From assembly GCA_963704585.1 (NCBI GenBank), contig OY969919.1:1178001-1242000 (forward strand): a stretch of DNA of 64,000 bases. The letters are read 5' to 3'. The translations under genes were made by a program, and so were the position numbers. Under the pieces are notes generated by a model. It ran no database searches. It saw only the letters and a program-made list of their open reading frames with translations, and was not told the origin of the DNA. The DNA is from Bog-756 sp963704585. Lineage in GTDB: Bacteria > Actinomycetota > Acidimicrobiia > Acidimicrobiales > RAAP-2. Shown one piece after another: positions 1 to 7,235 of this stretch (its first letter is position 1; each line of letters starts with the position of its first letter).

Positions 1-99
1 GGGGTTAGCCCGCAAGCACCGGGCACACTTATCGGCGTCGCGGCTCTCTATACGCCTGACCTTCTCGTCGAGATCGAGGCCATTGCCGTTCTCGACTGA
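1..99 (+). CDS. RidA (YjgF/YER057c/UK114) family protein, 3' end only
   Basis: The first frame is open from the window edge to a TGA at 97-99 and gives 32 residues. It ends in TPDLLVEIEAIAVLD, the conserved C-terminal strand of RidA-family proteins, with GVAALYTPDLLVEIEA close to the family consensus. RidA proteins deaminate reactive enamine/imine intermediates in the cytosol; other Rid subfamilies have different or unknown roles. The 5' three quarters, including the substrate-binding Arg region, lie outside the window, so the subfamily cannot be assigned. Confidence 0.7.
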   Translation, partial: GVSPQAPGTLIGVAALYTPDLLVEIEAIAVLD

Positions 100-167
100 A
101 GGGTGTGTTTCCGGATCCAGATGTGAGACCACGAGCTCCATTGACTGGACCGTTGATTCCCCGCTAG

Positions 168-566
168 CCGAGGCCGGACCCGGGTTTTCGTTGTCCCGAT
201 GGCTTCCCGTTCGCCGAGCCCGAGCACAGAACGCTCACCTGGAACGTTCCCCTGACCGCCGACGACCTCATAGGACTGCTGGGGACCCTCAGTTGGATCA
301 TCACGATGTCAGATGATCGGAGAGCCCATGTCATCGCTGAGGCCCGGCCGGTCCTCCGTGACGGGCTCGGGGTCGCTGGTGATCCGACGGTGGATGTTGA
401 GTATCGCTCCGAGGTGTGGCGGACTCAGTTGCCCAATGGCCGCGCTCAACTCTGGCGTCCGCTGACGTTTCTCGATCCGTCGACGCGTGGACGACCATTC
501 GCCGTCAGTGGACGGCCACTGGCGGGAGCGTCTCCGGTCGCATCGCTACTCCCGAAGTGGACGTGA
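168..566 (+). pseudogene. Class I SAM-dependent methyltransferase, C-terminal remnant
   Basis: The frame is open from an in-frame TAG at 165-167 to the TGA at 564-566. From about 204 it reads FPFAEPEHRTLTWNVPLTA, then LLGTLSWIITMSDDRRAHVI and VDVEYRSEVWRT. This is the usual C-terminal pattern of Methyltransf_11-type enzymes: an EPEH strand, a helix ending in a SWxxT/SYxxT turn, and a final xYRxxxWRA strand. The SAM-binding half (GxGxG) is absent upstream. The tail after WRTQL does not resemble the family. No good start with a ribosome binding site lies before the homologous part, so I call it a decayed fragment; recognition is by motif only. Confidence 0.45.
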
Positions 567-596
567 CTGTTCACCACTGAAGAGCCGGCTTCAGAC

Positions 597-1013
597 TCAG
601 TTGCCATGCGCGGGTTCAGCGCCAGCCAAGGCAGCTGCGATCCGGTCAAGGTGACGCTCCCAGAGTTGCGGATAGAAGGCCGCATCCTCAGCACCCAGAC
701 CGGAGAACTCCACCTCTACCTTTGTGCCGCCATCTGTCGGTGTCAGTGTGATCTCAATGAACGTAGGTTCCGAAGTCGCCCTGTCGGTTCCTCGGCGGTC
801 CCATCTCAGCAGCATGCGGTGCGGGGGATCTACTTCGATAAAGCGGCCAGCAAATTCCGTACCATCGAGGTCGAAGTGAAACCTCTCCCCCACGAACGGA
901 GCTGTCACAAGGTCCCGATCATCTTGACGAGGCCAGCCGACATCCAAGGGCCGTGAAACGACCACTCTGATGGCAGAGATCGAGCCCGGCTTGGGCTCAT
1001 CTGACCATCGCAA
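597..1013 (-). CDS. SRPBCC / AHSA1-like domain protein
   Basis: The 138-residue product has the second half of an AHSA1 (activator of Hsp90 ATPase homologue) fold: GERFHFDLDGTEFAGRF, then EVDPPHRMLLRW, IEITLTPTDGGTKVEVEFSG and a C-terminal helix. These START-like cups bind hydrophobic ligands, and the actual ligand is unknown. The N-terminal helix segment where relatives have a VWxxLTDPxxLxxWF pattern is short and altered (VGWPRQDDRD). The gene may be natively divergent or carry a small deletion. The assumed TTG start at 1013 overlaps the end of the TetR gene by 17 bases; this strongly suggests co-transcription. The start is uncertain. Confidence 0.6.
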   Translation of the reverse strand: MRWSDEPKPGSISAIRVVVSRPLDVGWPRQDDRDLVTAPFVGERFHFDLDGTEFAGRFIEVDPPHRMLLRWDRRGTDRATSEPTFIEITLTPTDGGTKVEVEFSGLGAEDAAFYPQLWERHLDRIAAALAGAEPAHGN

Positions 1014-1602
1014 GGGCGAGAAGGGTATTGACGGCAGTCTCGAACGGAAGGGGACTCTGCCGCACCTGGGCGAGTAGAAGTCCCCCTTGGAGCGTGGCGA
1101 GCAGAGTCACGGCGAGGTCGTCAGGGTCGACACCCGACGGAAGTTTCCCTTCAGCATGAAGGGATCCGAGTCCATCGCTGATGGCGGCTGCCCACTGGTC
1201 GAAACCTTCCGCGATGAGCGCTCGGGCCTCGGGGTCACTTTCGGCGAGTTGCCCGACGAGCGAGCCAAGTTGGCAGCCCCCCTTGGCTTTGGTGCGCCTC
1301 GCTGCGGTGATCACCATCTTCCGCCAGGCTTCGACTCCGTTCGCGCTGCTGAGCGCGTGCCGCTGCCGATCGACGATGGTCTCGGCCTGGTAGTCGATGA
1401 CCGCCTGTACGAGGTCTTCCTTGTCGGGAAAGTAGTGGTACATCTGCGAGCCGCTGACTCCGGCCGCCACCTTGACGTCTTCCAAGGTGGTGCCCGCCAC
1501 TCCGCGCTCATGGATCAGTGTTGCGGCATTCTCCACTATTCGTGCCCGGGTGCGTGCTCCCTTGGGGGTGAGCTTCGGCCGGTCACTCGTTTCATTGACC
1601 AT
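997..1602 (-). CDS. TetR/AcrR family transcriptional regulator
   Basis: The 201-residue protein begins with a TetR_N helix-turn-helix: RARIVENAATLIHERG, then TTLEDVKVAAGVSGSQMYHYF, then DKEDLVQAVI. The C-terminal half is an all-helical ligand-binding and dimerisation domain. It is divergent from the SDR operon at 1698 and overlaps the SRPBCC gene downstream. By TetR convention it probably represses the facing operon and itself until a small hydrophobic ligand binds. A perfect palindrome lies in the intergenic space at 1625-1640. GGAG just before the ATG is poorly spaced, so initiation may be weak. Confidence 0.85.
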   Translation of the reverse strand: MVNETSDRPKLTPKGARTRARIVENAATLIHERGVAGTTLEDVKVAAGVSGSQMYHYFPDKEDLVQAVIDYQAETIVDRQRHALSSANGVEAWRKMVITAARRTKAKGGCQLGSLVGQLAESDPEARALIAEGFDQWAAAISDGLGSLHAEGKLPSGVDPDDLAVTLLATLQGGLLLAQVRQSPLPFETAVNTLLALAMVR

Positions 1603-1624
1603 GCTCCAATGCTAACAGGATTTC

Positions 1625-1640
1625 TGGGTTTGACAACCCA
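1625..1640. promoter_or_regulatory. Candidate TetR operator palindrome
   Basis: TGGGTT-TGAC-AACCCA is a perfect inverted repeat: 6-bp arms, 4-bp centre. It lies 22 bases upstream of the TetR start and contains most of the TTGACA -35 box read toward the SDR operon. Size and position fit a TetR-dimer operator that blocks RNA polymerase. Assignment to this TetR is inferred from proximity. Confidence 0.6.
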
Positions 1641-1658
1641 GTCTTCAACCGTCATAGT
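1630..1658 (+). promoter_or_regulatory. Promoter of the SDR operon
   Basis: TTGACA at 1630-1635 is a perfect sigma-70 type -35 hexamer. After exactly 17 bases comes CATAGT at 1653-1658, a 4/6 match to TATAAT. Transcription would start near 1665, about 33 bases before the SDR ATG at 1698, leaving room for the GGAGAGG site at 1681-1687. The -35 box sits inside the palindrome at 1625-1640. Confidence 0.6.
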
Positions 1659-1697
1659 GAGTTGTACCACCCATTTTCGAGGAGAGGAAAACGGCGC

Positions 1698-2447
1698 ATG
1701 ACTGATCTGAGCGGCAAGACAGCACTGGTAACGGGCTCGACGAGCGGAATCGGCAAGGCCACGGCCACCGCCTTGGCCGCCCGGGGCGCTCAGGTACTGA
1801 TCGTCGGACGCAACGAACAACGAGCCAAAGACGTAGTCGCCGAGATCGAGGGAAGCGGTGGTAGCGCATCGTTCAAACTCACGACGTTGAACGGCCTGCA
1901 ATCAGCCCAGGACCTAGTCAAGTGGGCCACTGAGGCAAGCGACGGCCACGTCGACATCCTCATCAACAACGCTGGCGCCGCCTTAATGGGTCCAAGCAGC
2001 GAAGCGACCGAAGCGGCGTTCGACGAGAGCTTCGCGGTCAACGTCAAGGTTCCGTTCTTCCTCGTCGCGGCCCTGGCACCGGCCATGGCCGAACGCGGAT
2101 GGGGTTCGATCGTCAACGTCTCCACGATGGTCGCCAGCTTCGGACAGCCGGGCATGGCTCTGTACGGAGCCAGCCGAGCAGCCCTCGAACTCTTGACCAA
2201 GGCTTGGGCCGCCGAATACGGCCCGAGTGGCGTTCGGGTCAACGCTGTTGCACCCGGCCCAACGCGCACTCGCATGATGGAAGCAGCCCCCGCCGAGGTA
2301 GTGAATGCGCATGCAGCACTGGCACCAGCAGGTCGGGTTGCTGCGCCCGAAGAACTCGCTGCGGCGATCGTCTTCCTCGCCAGTGAAGATGCCAGTTTCG
2401 TCCATGGGGTCACGCTTGCGGTCGATGGGGGCCGGGCCGCGACGTAA
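1698..2447 (+). CDS. SDR family oxidoreductase (classical type, atypical active site)
   Basis: The 249-residue length is typical of classical short-chain dehydrogenases. It has TGSTSGIG (12-19) for NAD(P), NNAG (90-93), the catalytic Ser142 in VST, and a C-terminal VHGVTLAVDGG. The active-site motif reads Y156-G-A-S-R160, so the usual YxxxK lysine is replaced by arginine. Activity may be altered or lost. The ATG at 1698 is chosen over an in-frame ATG at 1662 because GGAGAGG lies 10 bases upstream of it. It is the first gene of a three-gene operon with a DUF1330 gene and a second SDR, facing a TetR gene. The substrate is unknown. Confidence 0.85.
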   Translation: MTDLSGKTALVTGSTSGIGKATATALAARGAQVLIVGRNEQRAKDVVAEIEGSGGSASFKLTTLNGLQSAQDLVKWATEASDGHVDILINNAGAALMGPSSEATEAAFDESFAVNVKVPFFLVAALAPAMAERGWGSIVNVSTMVASFGQPGMALYGASRAALELLTKAWAAEYGPSGVRVNAVAPGPTRTRMMEAAPAEVVNAHAALAPAGRVAAPEELAAAIVFLASEDASFVHGVTLAVDGGRAAT

Positions 2448-2524
2448 ATCCCGTCGTACGGCGGCGACGCCTGAGCATGAAGACCCAGAACACAGATCAC
2501 AACTAACAACGAAGGAGTTTCGAC

Positions 2525-2845
2525 ATGAGTGCATACGTAATTGTCGAATTCACAGTCAAGGACCCGGAAACGTACAAGGAGAAGTACGCCCCCATTGCTG
2601 GGCAGACAGCCAAGAAGCACGGAGGCGAGCCTCTCGCCGGCGGCAACTGGGAAGTCCTGCACGGCGATGGCTCGCTCACGTCGGGAGCACTCGTGCGCTT
2701 TACCGACCGCGAGACGGCCCTCGGATGGTACAACTCGCCGGAATATCAGCAGCTGATTGAAATCCGAGGTGTGGCGATGGATGCCCGTTTTAGCTTGCTC
2801 GACGGCCTCCCTACGCCCACAGAGGATCAGCGGGACTCCGAATGA
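2525..2845 (+). CDS. DUF1330 domain-containing protein
   Basis: The 106-residue protein matches the dimeric ferredoxin-like alpha+beta barrel family DUF1330: it starts AYVIVEFTVKDPETYKEKY and has GGEPLAGG, then VRFTDRETALGWYNSPEYQ. Members are small soluble proteins of unknown function, often beside oxidoreductases. AAGGAG precedes the ATG at good spacing. The stop overlaps the ATG of the next SDR (ATGA), so translation is probably coupled. The position between two SDRs suggests a role in the same small-molecule conversion; that is inference. Confidence 0.85.
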   Translation: MSAYVIVEFTVKDPETYKEKYAPIAGQTAKKHGGEPLAGGNWEVLHGDGSLTSGALVRFTDRETALGWYNSPEYQQLIEIRGVAMDARFSLLDGLPTPTEDQRDSE

Positions 2846-3765
2846 GCGCGCTCCCCGGAAAGACGGCTCTCATTACGGGCGCCAACGTCGGGATCGGCAA
2901 GGAGGTGGCCCGCCAACTGGCAGTACGTCCCGAGTTCGTGCGGATCTACCTGGCGTGCCGGAACCAAGATCGGGCGACACAGGCCAAAGCCGACCTCGAA
3001 GCTGTGACCGGTCGAGACATCTTTGACATCATTCTCATGGACGTTACCGATCTCGGCTCGGTTCGCGCTGGACTAGCGGCTGTCAGCGGATCACTCGACG
3101 CGCTGGTCATGAACGCTGGTGTGATCGGCAACAAGGCAGTGATGGAACTGACTTCTGACGGGGTCACCAAACTGTTCGCAACGAACGTTCTCGGTCACGC
3201 CGTTCTCCTCGAAGGGCTCCTGGCCGAGAACCGACTTGGCGAGGTGGCGGTGTTCGCCGCAAGTGAAGCCGCCAGGGGAATTCCGAAGTTGGGGTTCAAA
3301 CGGCCAACCTTCGTCTCAACCTCTACCGATGAACTAACTACCGTCATCGACGGCAGCTACTTCGCCGGCAGAAAATTTGATCAGAACCTCGCCTTCGGTC
3401 AGGTCAAATACATCGGGGCCTTGTGGATGGCCCACCTGGCGCGCCAATACCCCGACCTACGCTTTGTCACTGTGAGCCCCGGCAACACCACGGGCACCGA
3501 AGCCGCCTCCGGCGCGGCGCCACCGCTTCGCTTTGCGGCCAAACACATCATGCCCCGCATCGGAATTTCCCACGAACTTGCCGTGGGCTCGAAGCGACTC
3601 GTCGACGGTGTCACCGACCCAGCGCTCTCAAGTGGCGTGTTCTACGCCAGCGCGGCCGGCAAGTTGAAGGGTCCCATCGTCGACCAAACGGACATCTTCC
3701 CTGATTTGGCCAACCCGACGTATCAGGACCACGCCAACGAGGCTATCCACCGCTTCATAACCTAG
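2842..3765 (+). CDS. SDR family NAD(P)-dependent oxidoreductase (Phe in place of catalytic Tyr)
   Basis: The 307-residue protein has a Rossmann motif TGANVGIG (12-19), NAG (91-93), Ser141 and an SPGNTTGTE stretch after the active site, like retinol-dehydrogenase/protochlorophyllide-reductase-type SDRs. The motif that should be YxxxK reads F185-G-Q-V-K189, so the proton-donating tyrosine is phenylalanine. Together with the lysine-less SDR two genes upstream, this is notable. It shares an ATGA junction with the DUF1330 gene and ends the operon. The substrate is unknown, and a non-redox or regulatory role is possible. Confidence 0.8.
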   Translation: MSALPGKTALITGANVGIGKEVARQLAVRPEFVRIYLACRNQDRATQAKADLEAVTGRDIFDIILMDVTDLGSVRAGLAAVSGSLDALVMNAGVIGNKAVMELTSDGVTKLFATNVLGHAVLLEGLLAENRLGEVAVFAASEAARGIPKLGFKRPTFVSTSTDELTTVIDGSYFAGRKFDQNLAFGQVKYIGALWMAHLARQYPDLRFVTVSPGNTTGTEAASGAAPPLRFAAKHIMPRIGISHELAVGSKRLVDGVTDPALSSGVFYASAAGKLKGPIVDQTDIFPDLANPTYQDHANEAIHRFIT

Positions 3766-4035
3766 CGACGCTTGCGCGAGATCGACGCGGACTCAGTTCA
3801 GGGCCGTCCCCTTCCGGCAGGGGTTCGAACATAGTCCCATAACCTCCACTCATATGAAACTGCCGGAGATGCTTGACACTCCGGGCCTCTGATCCCTAGG
3901 AGAGTGGGTAGACAGAGGCACAGATCGCGCGCGGGCGGTTCGATCTTCGACCCTGAGTGATGGCACTTCGAGCATCGAGCGGCGCAGCTGACGCGGGCCG
4001 AGCTGTCGGGACCGAGGTCGGTCAAGTCCGTCGGA

Positions 4036-5964
4036 CTACGACATCCCGACCATCGGCGCGTGCAGGTGCACGCCACCCATGGATCCGAAGAACTGAGCGT
4101 CGCCGAATGCAAAGATGCCGCCGTCCGAGGCGACCTCCCAGTAGCCGCCCCCGTCGGCTGCGTCCATGCCCACGATCGGAGCGTTCAGGGTCTGTCCACC
4201 CTCGGAGCCGTAGAAGGTGGCGTCGCCGAAGGCGAAGATGCCGCCGTCCGCGGCGACCTCCCAGTAGCCGCCCCCGTCGGCTGCGTCCATGCCCACGACC
4301 GGGGAGTTGAGCGGCTGACCACCCTCGGAGCCGAAGAAGGTGGCGTCGCCGAATGCAAAGATGCCGCCGTCCGAGGCGACCTCCCGGTAGCCGTGCCCGT
4401 CGGGGGTTGCCGCCATGCCCACGATCGGAGCGTTCAGGGTCTGTCCACCCTCGGAGCCGTAGAAGGTGGCGTCGCCGAAGGCGAAGATGCCGCCGTCCGA
4501 GGCGACCTCCCAGTAGCCGTGCCCGTCGGGGGTTGCCGCCATGCCCACGATCGGAGCGTTCAGGGTCTGTCCACCCTCGGAGCCGTAGAAAGTGGCGTCG
4601 CCGAAGGCGAAGATGCCGCCGTCCGCGGCGACCTCCCAGTAGCCGCCCCCATCGGGGGTGGCCGCCATGCCCACGACCGGAGAGTTGAGCGGATGACCAC
4701 CCTCGGAGCCGTAGAAGGTGGCGTCGCCGAAGGCGAAGATGCCGCCGTCCGCGGCGACCTCCCAGTAGCCCGATCCTGTCTCGCGCTCAGCCAGAGTCTG
4801 TTGCGTGCCGCCGCTTCCGCTTGCGGCCTCCCCGACCGACCAGCAGTCCGAGCCGGCGAGGCAAGACACGCTGGCCAGTCCGTTGACCTCGGACACGCTG
4901 GTGTTGGCGGTGGGGACGATGGACCACGCCGTGCCGTTCCAGCGCTCAGCCAGCGTCTGCTGGGTCCCTGTACCGCTGACGGCATTACCGACCATCCAAC
5001 AGTCGGCGGAGTTGACACAGGACACACTCGCCGCGTCGTTGCTGAGCGACGAGCTGGTGTTGGCGGTGGGGACGATGGACCACGCCGTGCCGTTCCAGTG
5101 CTCGGCCAGGGTCTGACCGGTTCCACCCCCGCCGCTGTCTGCCACTCCCACAGCCCAACAGTCCCCGCCGGTGATACAGGACACATCCGCAAGCGAGTTG
5201 CCTTCGGTAGCGCTGGTATCGGGAGTCGTGACGACCGACCAGGTGCTGCCGTTCCAGTGCTCGGCCAGGGTCTGCCGGGTAGCGGTGAGGTCCAGTGCAT
5301 CACCTACCGCCCAGCAGTCCGACGTACCGGCACATGACACGCTGCCAAGTTCACCGCCCGTGGCCGAAAGTGCCGGCGTGGTGACAACCGTCCAGGCACT
5401 GCCGTTCCAGTGCTCGGCCAATGTCCCACTACCCACCTCGTCGTGCCCGACCGTCCAGCAATCCGAGCTGGCGACGCAGGTGACTCCTCCGAGGATGCTG
5501 ACGGCCGAGGGGTTCGGTGTCGGGACGATGGACCACGCCGCGCCGTTCCAGTGCTCGGCCAGGGTCTGGTCGGTGGTGCTGGTGCCGTTCCCTATGCCCG
5601 TCGCCCAACAGTCCGAGCCGCTCACGCATGTGACACCGTTGAAGGCGTTGAACGTTGAAGCGCTGGGGTTCGGTGTCGGGACGATGGACCACGCCGTGCC
5701 GTTCCAGTGCTCGGCCAGGGACTCCAAGTTGTACGGGCCCATTGACACGTCGCCCACTGCCCAGCAATCCGAGCTGCCGACACAACTCAGCCCGAAGAGC
5801 GAGTTCGGCACGGTCGGGTCCGTGTTGGGTGTGGGGACGATCGTCCAGCGGGTGACCGCAGCACCTGCGGGCATGGCCGTCGTGACGATGAGGCCCGTGA
5901 CGAGTGCCAAGAGCATGACCAGAGTGCGACGGATCCGAGAAGCGGGGACAAGGTTCCTCAACAT
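4036..5964 (-). CDS. Large secreted protein of two fused repeat arrays
   Basis: The 642-residue product has an N-terminal signal peptide (basic RIRR, then LVMLLALVTGLIVTTAMPAGA). The ATG at 5964 follows a GAGGAG site. Residues ~35-395 are seven repeats of about 50 residues, each with a Cys pair in the form SC....DCWAVG, followed by LAEHWNGTAWS and VPTPN. From ~395 the seventh repeat runs directly into six 41-42-residue repeats of the form GYWEVA.DGGIFAFGDATFYGS, ending at the stop. Both arrays look like beta-propeller blades. The first could be disulfide-stapled outside the cell. Function is unknown; a surface or binding role is inferred. One blade has GYREV instead of GYWEV. Confidence 0.8.
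   Translation of the reverse strand: MLRNLVPASRIRRTLVMLLALVTGLIVTTAMPAGAAVTRWTIVPTPNTDPTVPNSLFGLSCVGSSDCWAVGDVSMGPYNLESLAEHWNGTAWSIVPTPNPSASTFNAFNGVTCVSGSDCWATGIGNGTSTTDQTLAEHWNGAAWSIVPTPNPSAVSILGGVTCVASSDCWTVGHDEVGSGTLAEHWNGSAWTVVTTPALSATGGELGSVSCAGTSDCWAVGDALDLTATRQTLAEHWNGSTWSVVTTPDTSATEGNSLADVSCITGGDCWAVGVADSGGGGTGQTLAEHWNGTAWSIVPTANTSSSLSNDAASVSCVNSADCWMVGNAVSGTGTQQTLAERWNGTAWSIVPTANTSVSEVNGLASVSCLAGSDCWSVGEAASGSGGTQQTLAERETGSGYWEVAADGGIFAFGDATFYGSEGGHPLNSPVVGMAATPDGGGYWEVAADGGIFAFGDATFYGSEGGQTLNAPIVGMAATPDGHGYWEVASDGGIFAFGDATFYGSEGGQTLNAPIVGMAATPDGHGYREVASDGGIFAFGDATFFGSEGGQPLNSPVVGMDAADGGGYWEVAADGGIFAFGDATFYGSEGGQTLNAPIVGMDAADGGGYWEVASDGGIFAFGDAQFFGSMGGVHLHAPMVGMS
4039..4770. repeat. 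Near-identical ~126-bp tandem repeats inside the secreted repeat gene
   Basis: The 3' part of the gene is a DNA-level tandem array of six units of 123-126 bp (last one shorter). Units at about 4411-4536 and 4537-4662 differ at only a few bases. Such identity in third codon positions points to recent duplication or gene conversion rather than old protein-level repetition, and makes copy number prone to slippage or misassembly. Confidence 0.75.
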
Positions 5965-6081
5965 GCGCACTCCTCGTTCAAGACGCTTGGCACCCGGCCG
6001 GCCCACTGGAACGGTCGCACCCGAGTTGCACTCACGGCCTGCGGGCCGTATCAGGACTGGATGCACTGTTTTGATTGGCTC

Positions 6082-6372
6082 TTATGATTGGCTCTCCGAG
6101 GCGTTCACGGTCTGGGTCTGCTGGATCGCACCGAAGGGGCCGACTCTCAGCATGACCGCCAGGTCGTGAGCTGGCAATCGAATGTCACCCCGAGTCTCCG
6201 GCGATCGCTCTTCCGTGAGTCCCGCCGGTGCAGCGGGCCATGAAGTATGCAAACGTAGTCGCACAACCTCCGCCGCGGCGCAGCAGGACCGGATCTTCAC
6301 CCGACTGGTGATGGCACCGACGGCCAGGGCGACGGTTGCCAGGGCGAGCACCGAACCGATCACGTACTGCAT
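6082..6372 (-). CDS. Small single-pass membrane protein in a sigma-factor operon
   Basis: The 96-residue protein starts with one hydrophobic segment (YVIGSVLALATVALAVGA, 3-20), then TSRVKIRSCC with an adjacent Cys pair at 29-30 and a basic tail. I recognise no named family. The ATG overlaps the TGA of the anti-sigma gene (TGATG), so it is the last gene of the DUF427-sigma-anti-sigma operon. A membrane-bound accessory of the sigma switch is possible, and the CC pair could bind metal or sense redox; both are speculation. Confidence 0.6.
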   Translation of the reverse strand: MQYVIGSVLALATVALAVGAITSRVKIRSCCAAAEVVRLRLHTSWPAAPAGLTEERSPETRGDIRLPAHDLAVMLRVGPFGAIQQTQTVNASESQS

Positions 6373-6659
6373 CAGGGCTTCGGCTCGGTGACGAGCTCGG
6401 CCACGAACGCGGTGAGACGCTCCACCTGTCGCGGTGTCGGCAGTTGCGCCCTGGACGCCAGCGCACGCTTGACCTCGCGGTAGGACTCGGCGTCGAGTCC
6501 ACAGCGCCGACACTCGTCGAGGTGGCTGGCCACCTGGGCCGCCGCCCGCTCGTCGAGCTGATCGTCGAGGTACCGCTGGAGGATGCGCGCCACCTGGAGG
6601 CAGTTCACGCCGCCTTTCTTGCGGAACATCTCGAGATGGAGCATGGGCTTCACCTTCAC
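6372..6659 (-). CDS. Anti-sigma factor with zinc-finger (zf-HC2/ZAS) domain
   Basis: The 95-residue soluble protein has the ZAS signature: Cys20 and H47xxxC50xxC53 (HLDECRRC) in the helix after LDDQLDERAAAQV. This domain clamps ECF sigma factors and may release them on oxidation or zinc loss. The GTG start at 6659 overlaps the sigma-factor TGA (GTGA) and follows GGAGGG. No membrane segment is present, so it would act in the cytosol, perhaps with the small membrane protein encoded next. Confidence 0.8.
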   Translation of the reverse strand: MKVKPMLHLEMFRKKGGVNCLQVARILQRYLDDQLDERAAAQVASHLDECRRCGLDAESYREVKRALASRAQLPTPRQVERLTAFVAELVTEPKP

Positions 6660-7225
6660 GTTGTACCCCCTCCGAAATCGGCGTGATGTGCGAGGCGGTC
6701 GCGGACTCGACGTCGGGCACGATGCAGCCGGCTCATCACGGTGCCTGATGGAATTCCAAGGACTACGGCCGCCTCGTCGTAGGTGAGCCCGTCGACGTCG
6801 ACCAGCTCCATCACCCGGCGCAGACGTGGCGCAAGCCCGTCCACGGCCGCGTCGATCCGGACATCGACCCACGATTCAGAGACGACGTCCTCGGCGCTCG
6901 GAGCGACGGGCGATCTGGAGTCGGAGCGGTCGCTCCCGTCGTGGTCACGGAGGAGCACCGGCCGCTGTCGACGGTGGCTGTTGATGTTGGCGTTGCGCAT
7001 GACGGTGAGCAGCCACGCCCGCGGGTGCTCACCGTCGAAGGTCGTCATGCCCCGGAAGGCACGCAGGAGTGTCTCCTGGACCAGATCTTCCGCATCGTCG
7101 GCGTCCCCGGTGATCGAACGGGCCACCCGGTAGAGGACATCGATCTCTGGCAACACGACGGCCTCGAACCGGACAGCTGCCACTTGGGAAGACCGCGTTG
7201 CGGCCAGGGGTGATGGGTCAGGCAC
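6656..7225 (-). CDS. ECF (group 4) RNA polymerase sigma factor
   Basis: The 189-residue protein has sigma region 2 (VLYRVARSITGDADDAEDLV through RAWLLTVMRNANINSHRR) and region 4 (LAPRLRRVMELVDVDGLTYD, then GIPSGTVMSRLHRARRRVRDRL) with an acidic linker. I prefer the GTG at 7225, preceded by GAGAGG, to an upstream in-frame start inside the DUF427 gene. It begins 10 bases after the DUF427 stop and overlaps the anti-sigma start by 4 bases. It likely directs a stress or envelope regulon under that anti-sigma. Confidence 0.88.
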   Translation of the reverse strand: MPDPSPLAATRSSQVAAVRFEAVVLPEIDVLYRVARSITGDADDAEDLVQETLLRAFRGMTTFDGEHPRAWLLTVMRNANINSHRRQRPVLLRDHDGSDRSDSRSPVAPSAEDVVSESWVDVRIDAAVDGLAPRLRRVMELVDVDGLTYDEAAVVLGIPSGTVMSRLHRARRRVRDRLAHHADFGGGTT

Positions 7226-7235
7226 GCTCGCCCTC

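Noticed and set aside
83..316. Short open frame at 83-316
   Set aside because: Its composition has no family pattern, and it overlaps the methyltransferase-like frame, which does.
3766..4035. A GGGGTTCGAAC string near 3820-3832 that looks like a tRNA T-loop
   Set aside because: Flanking bases do not pair into a T-stem on either strand and no acceptor, D or anticodon arms are present; not a tRNA or a clear attachment site. No gene was seen in this 270-base gap.
3798..4112. 104-codon minus-strand frame after the large repeat gene
   Set aside because: No ribosome binding site, overlaps the 3' end of the repeat gene in another frame, and has no recognisable domain.
4039..4770. Tandem DNA repeats considered as a CRISPR-like or other non-coding array
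   Set aside because: Units are in frame multiples of three, encode GYWEV blades, and have no unique spacers.
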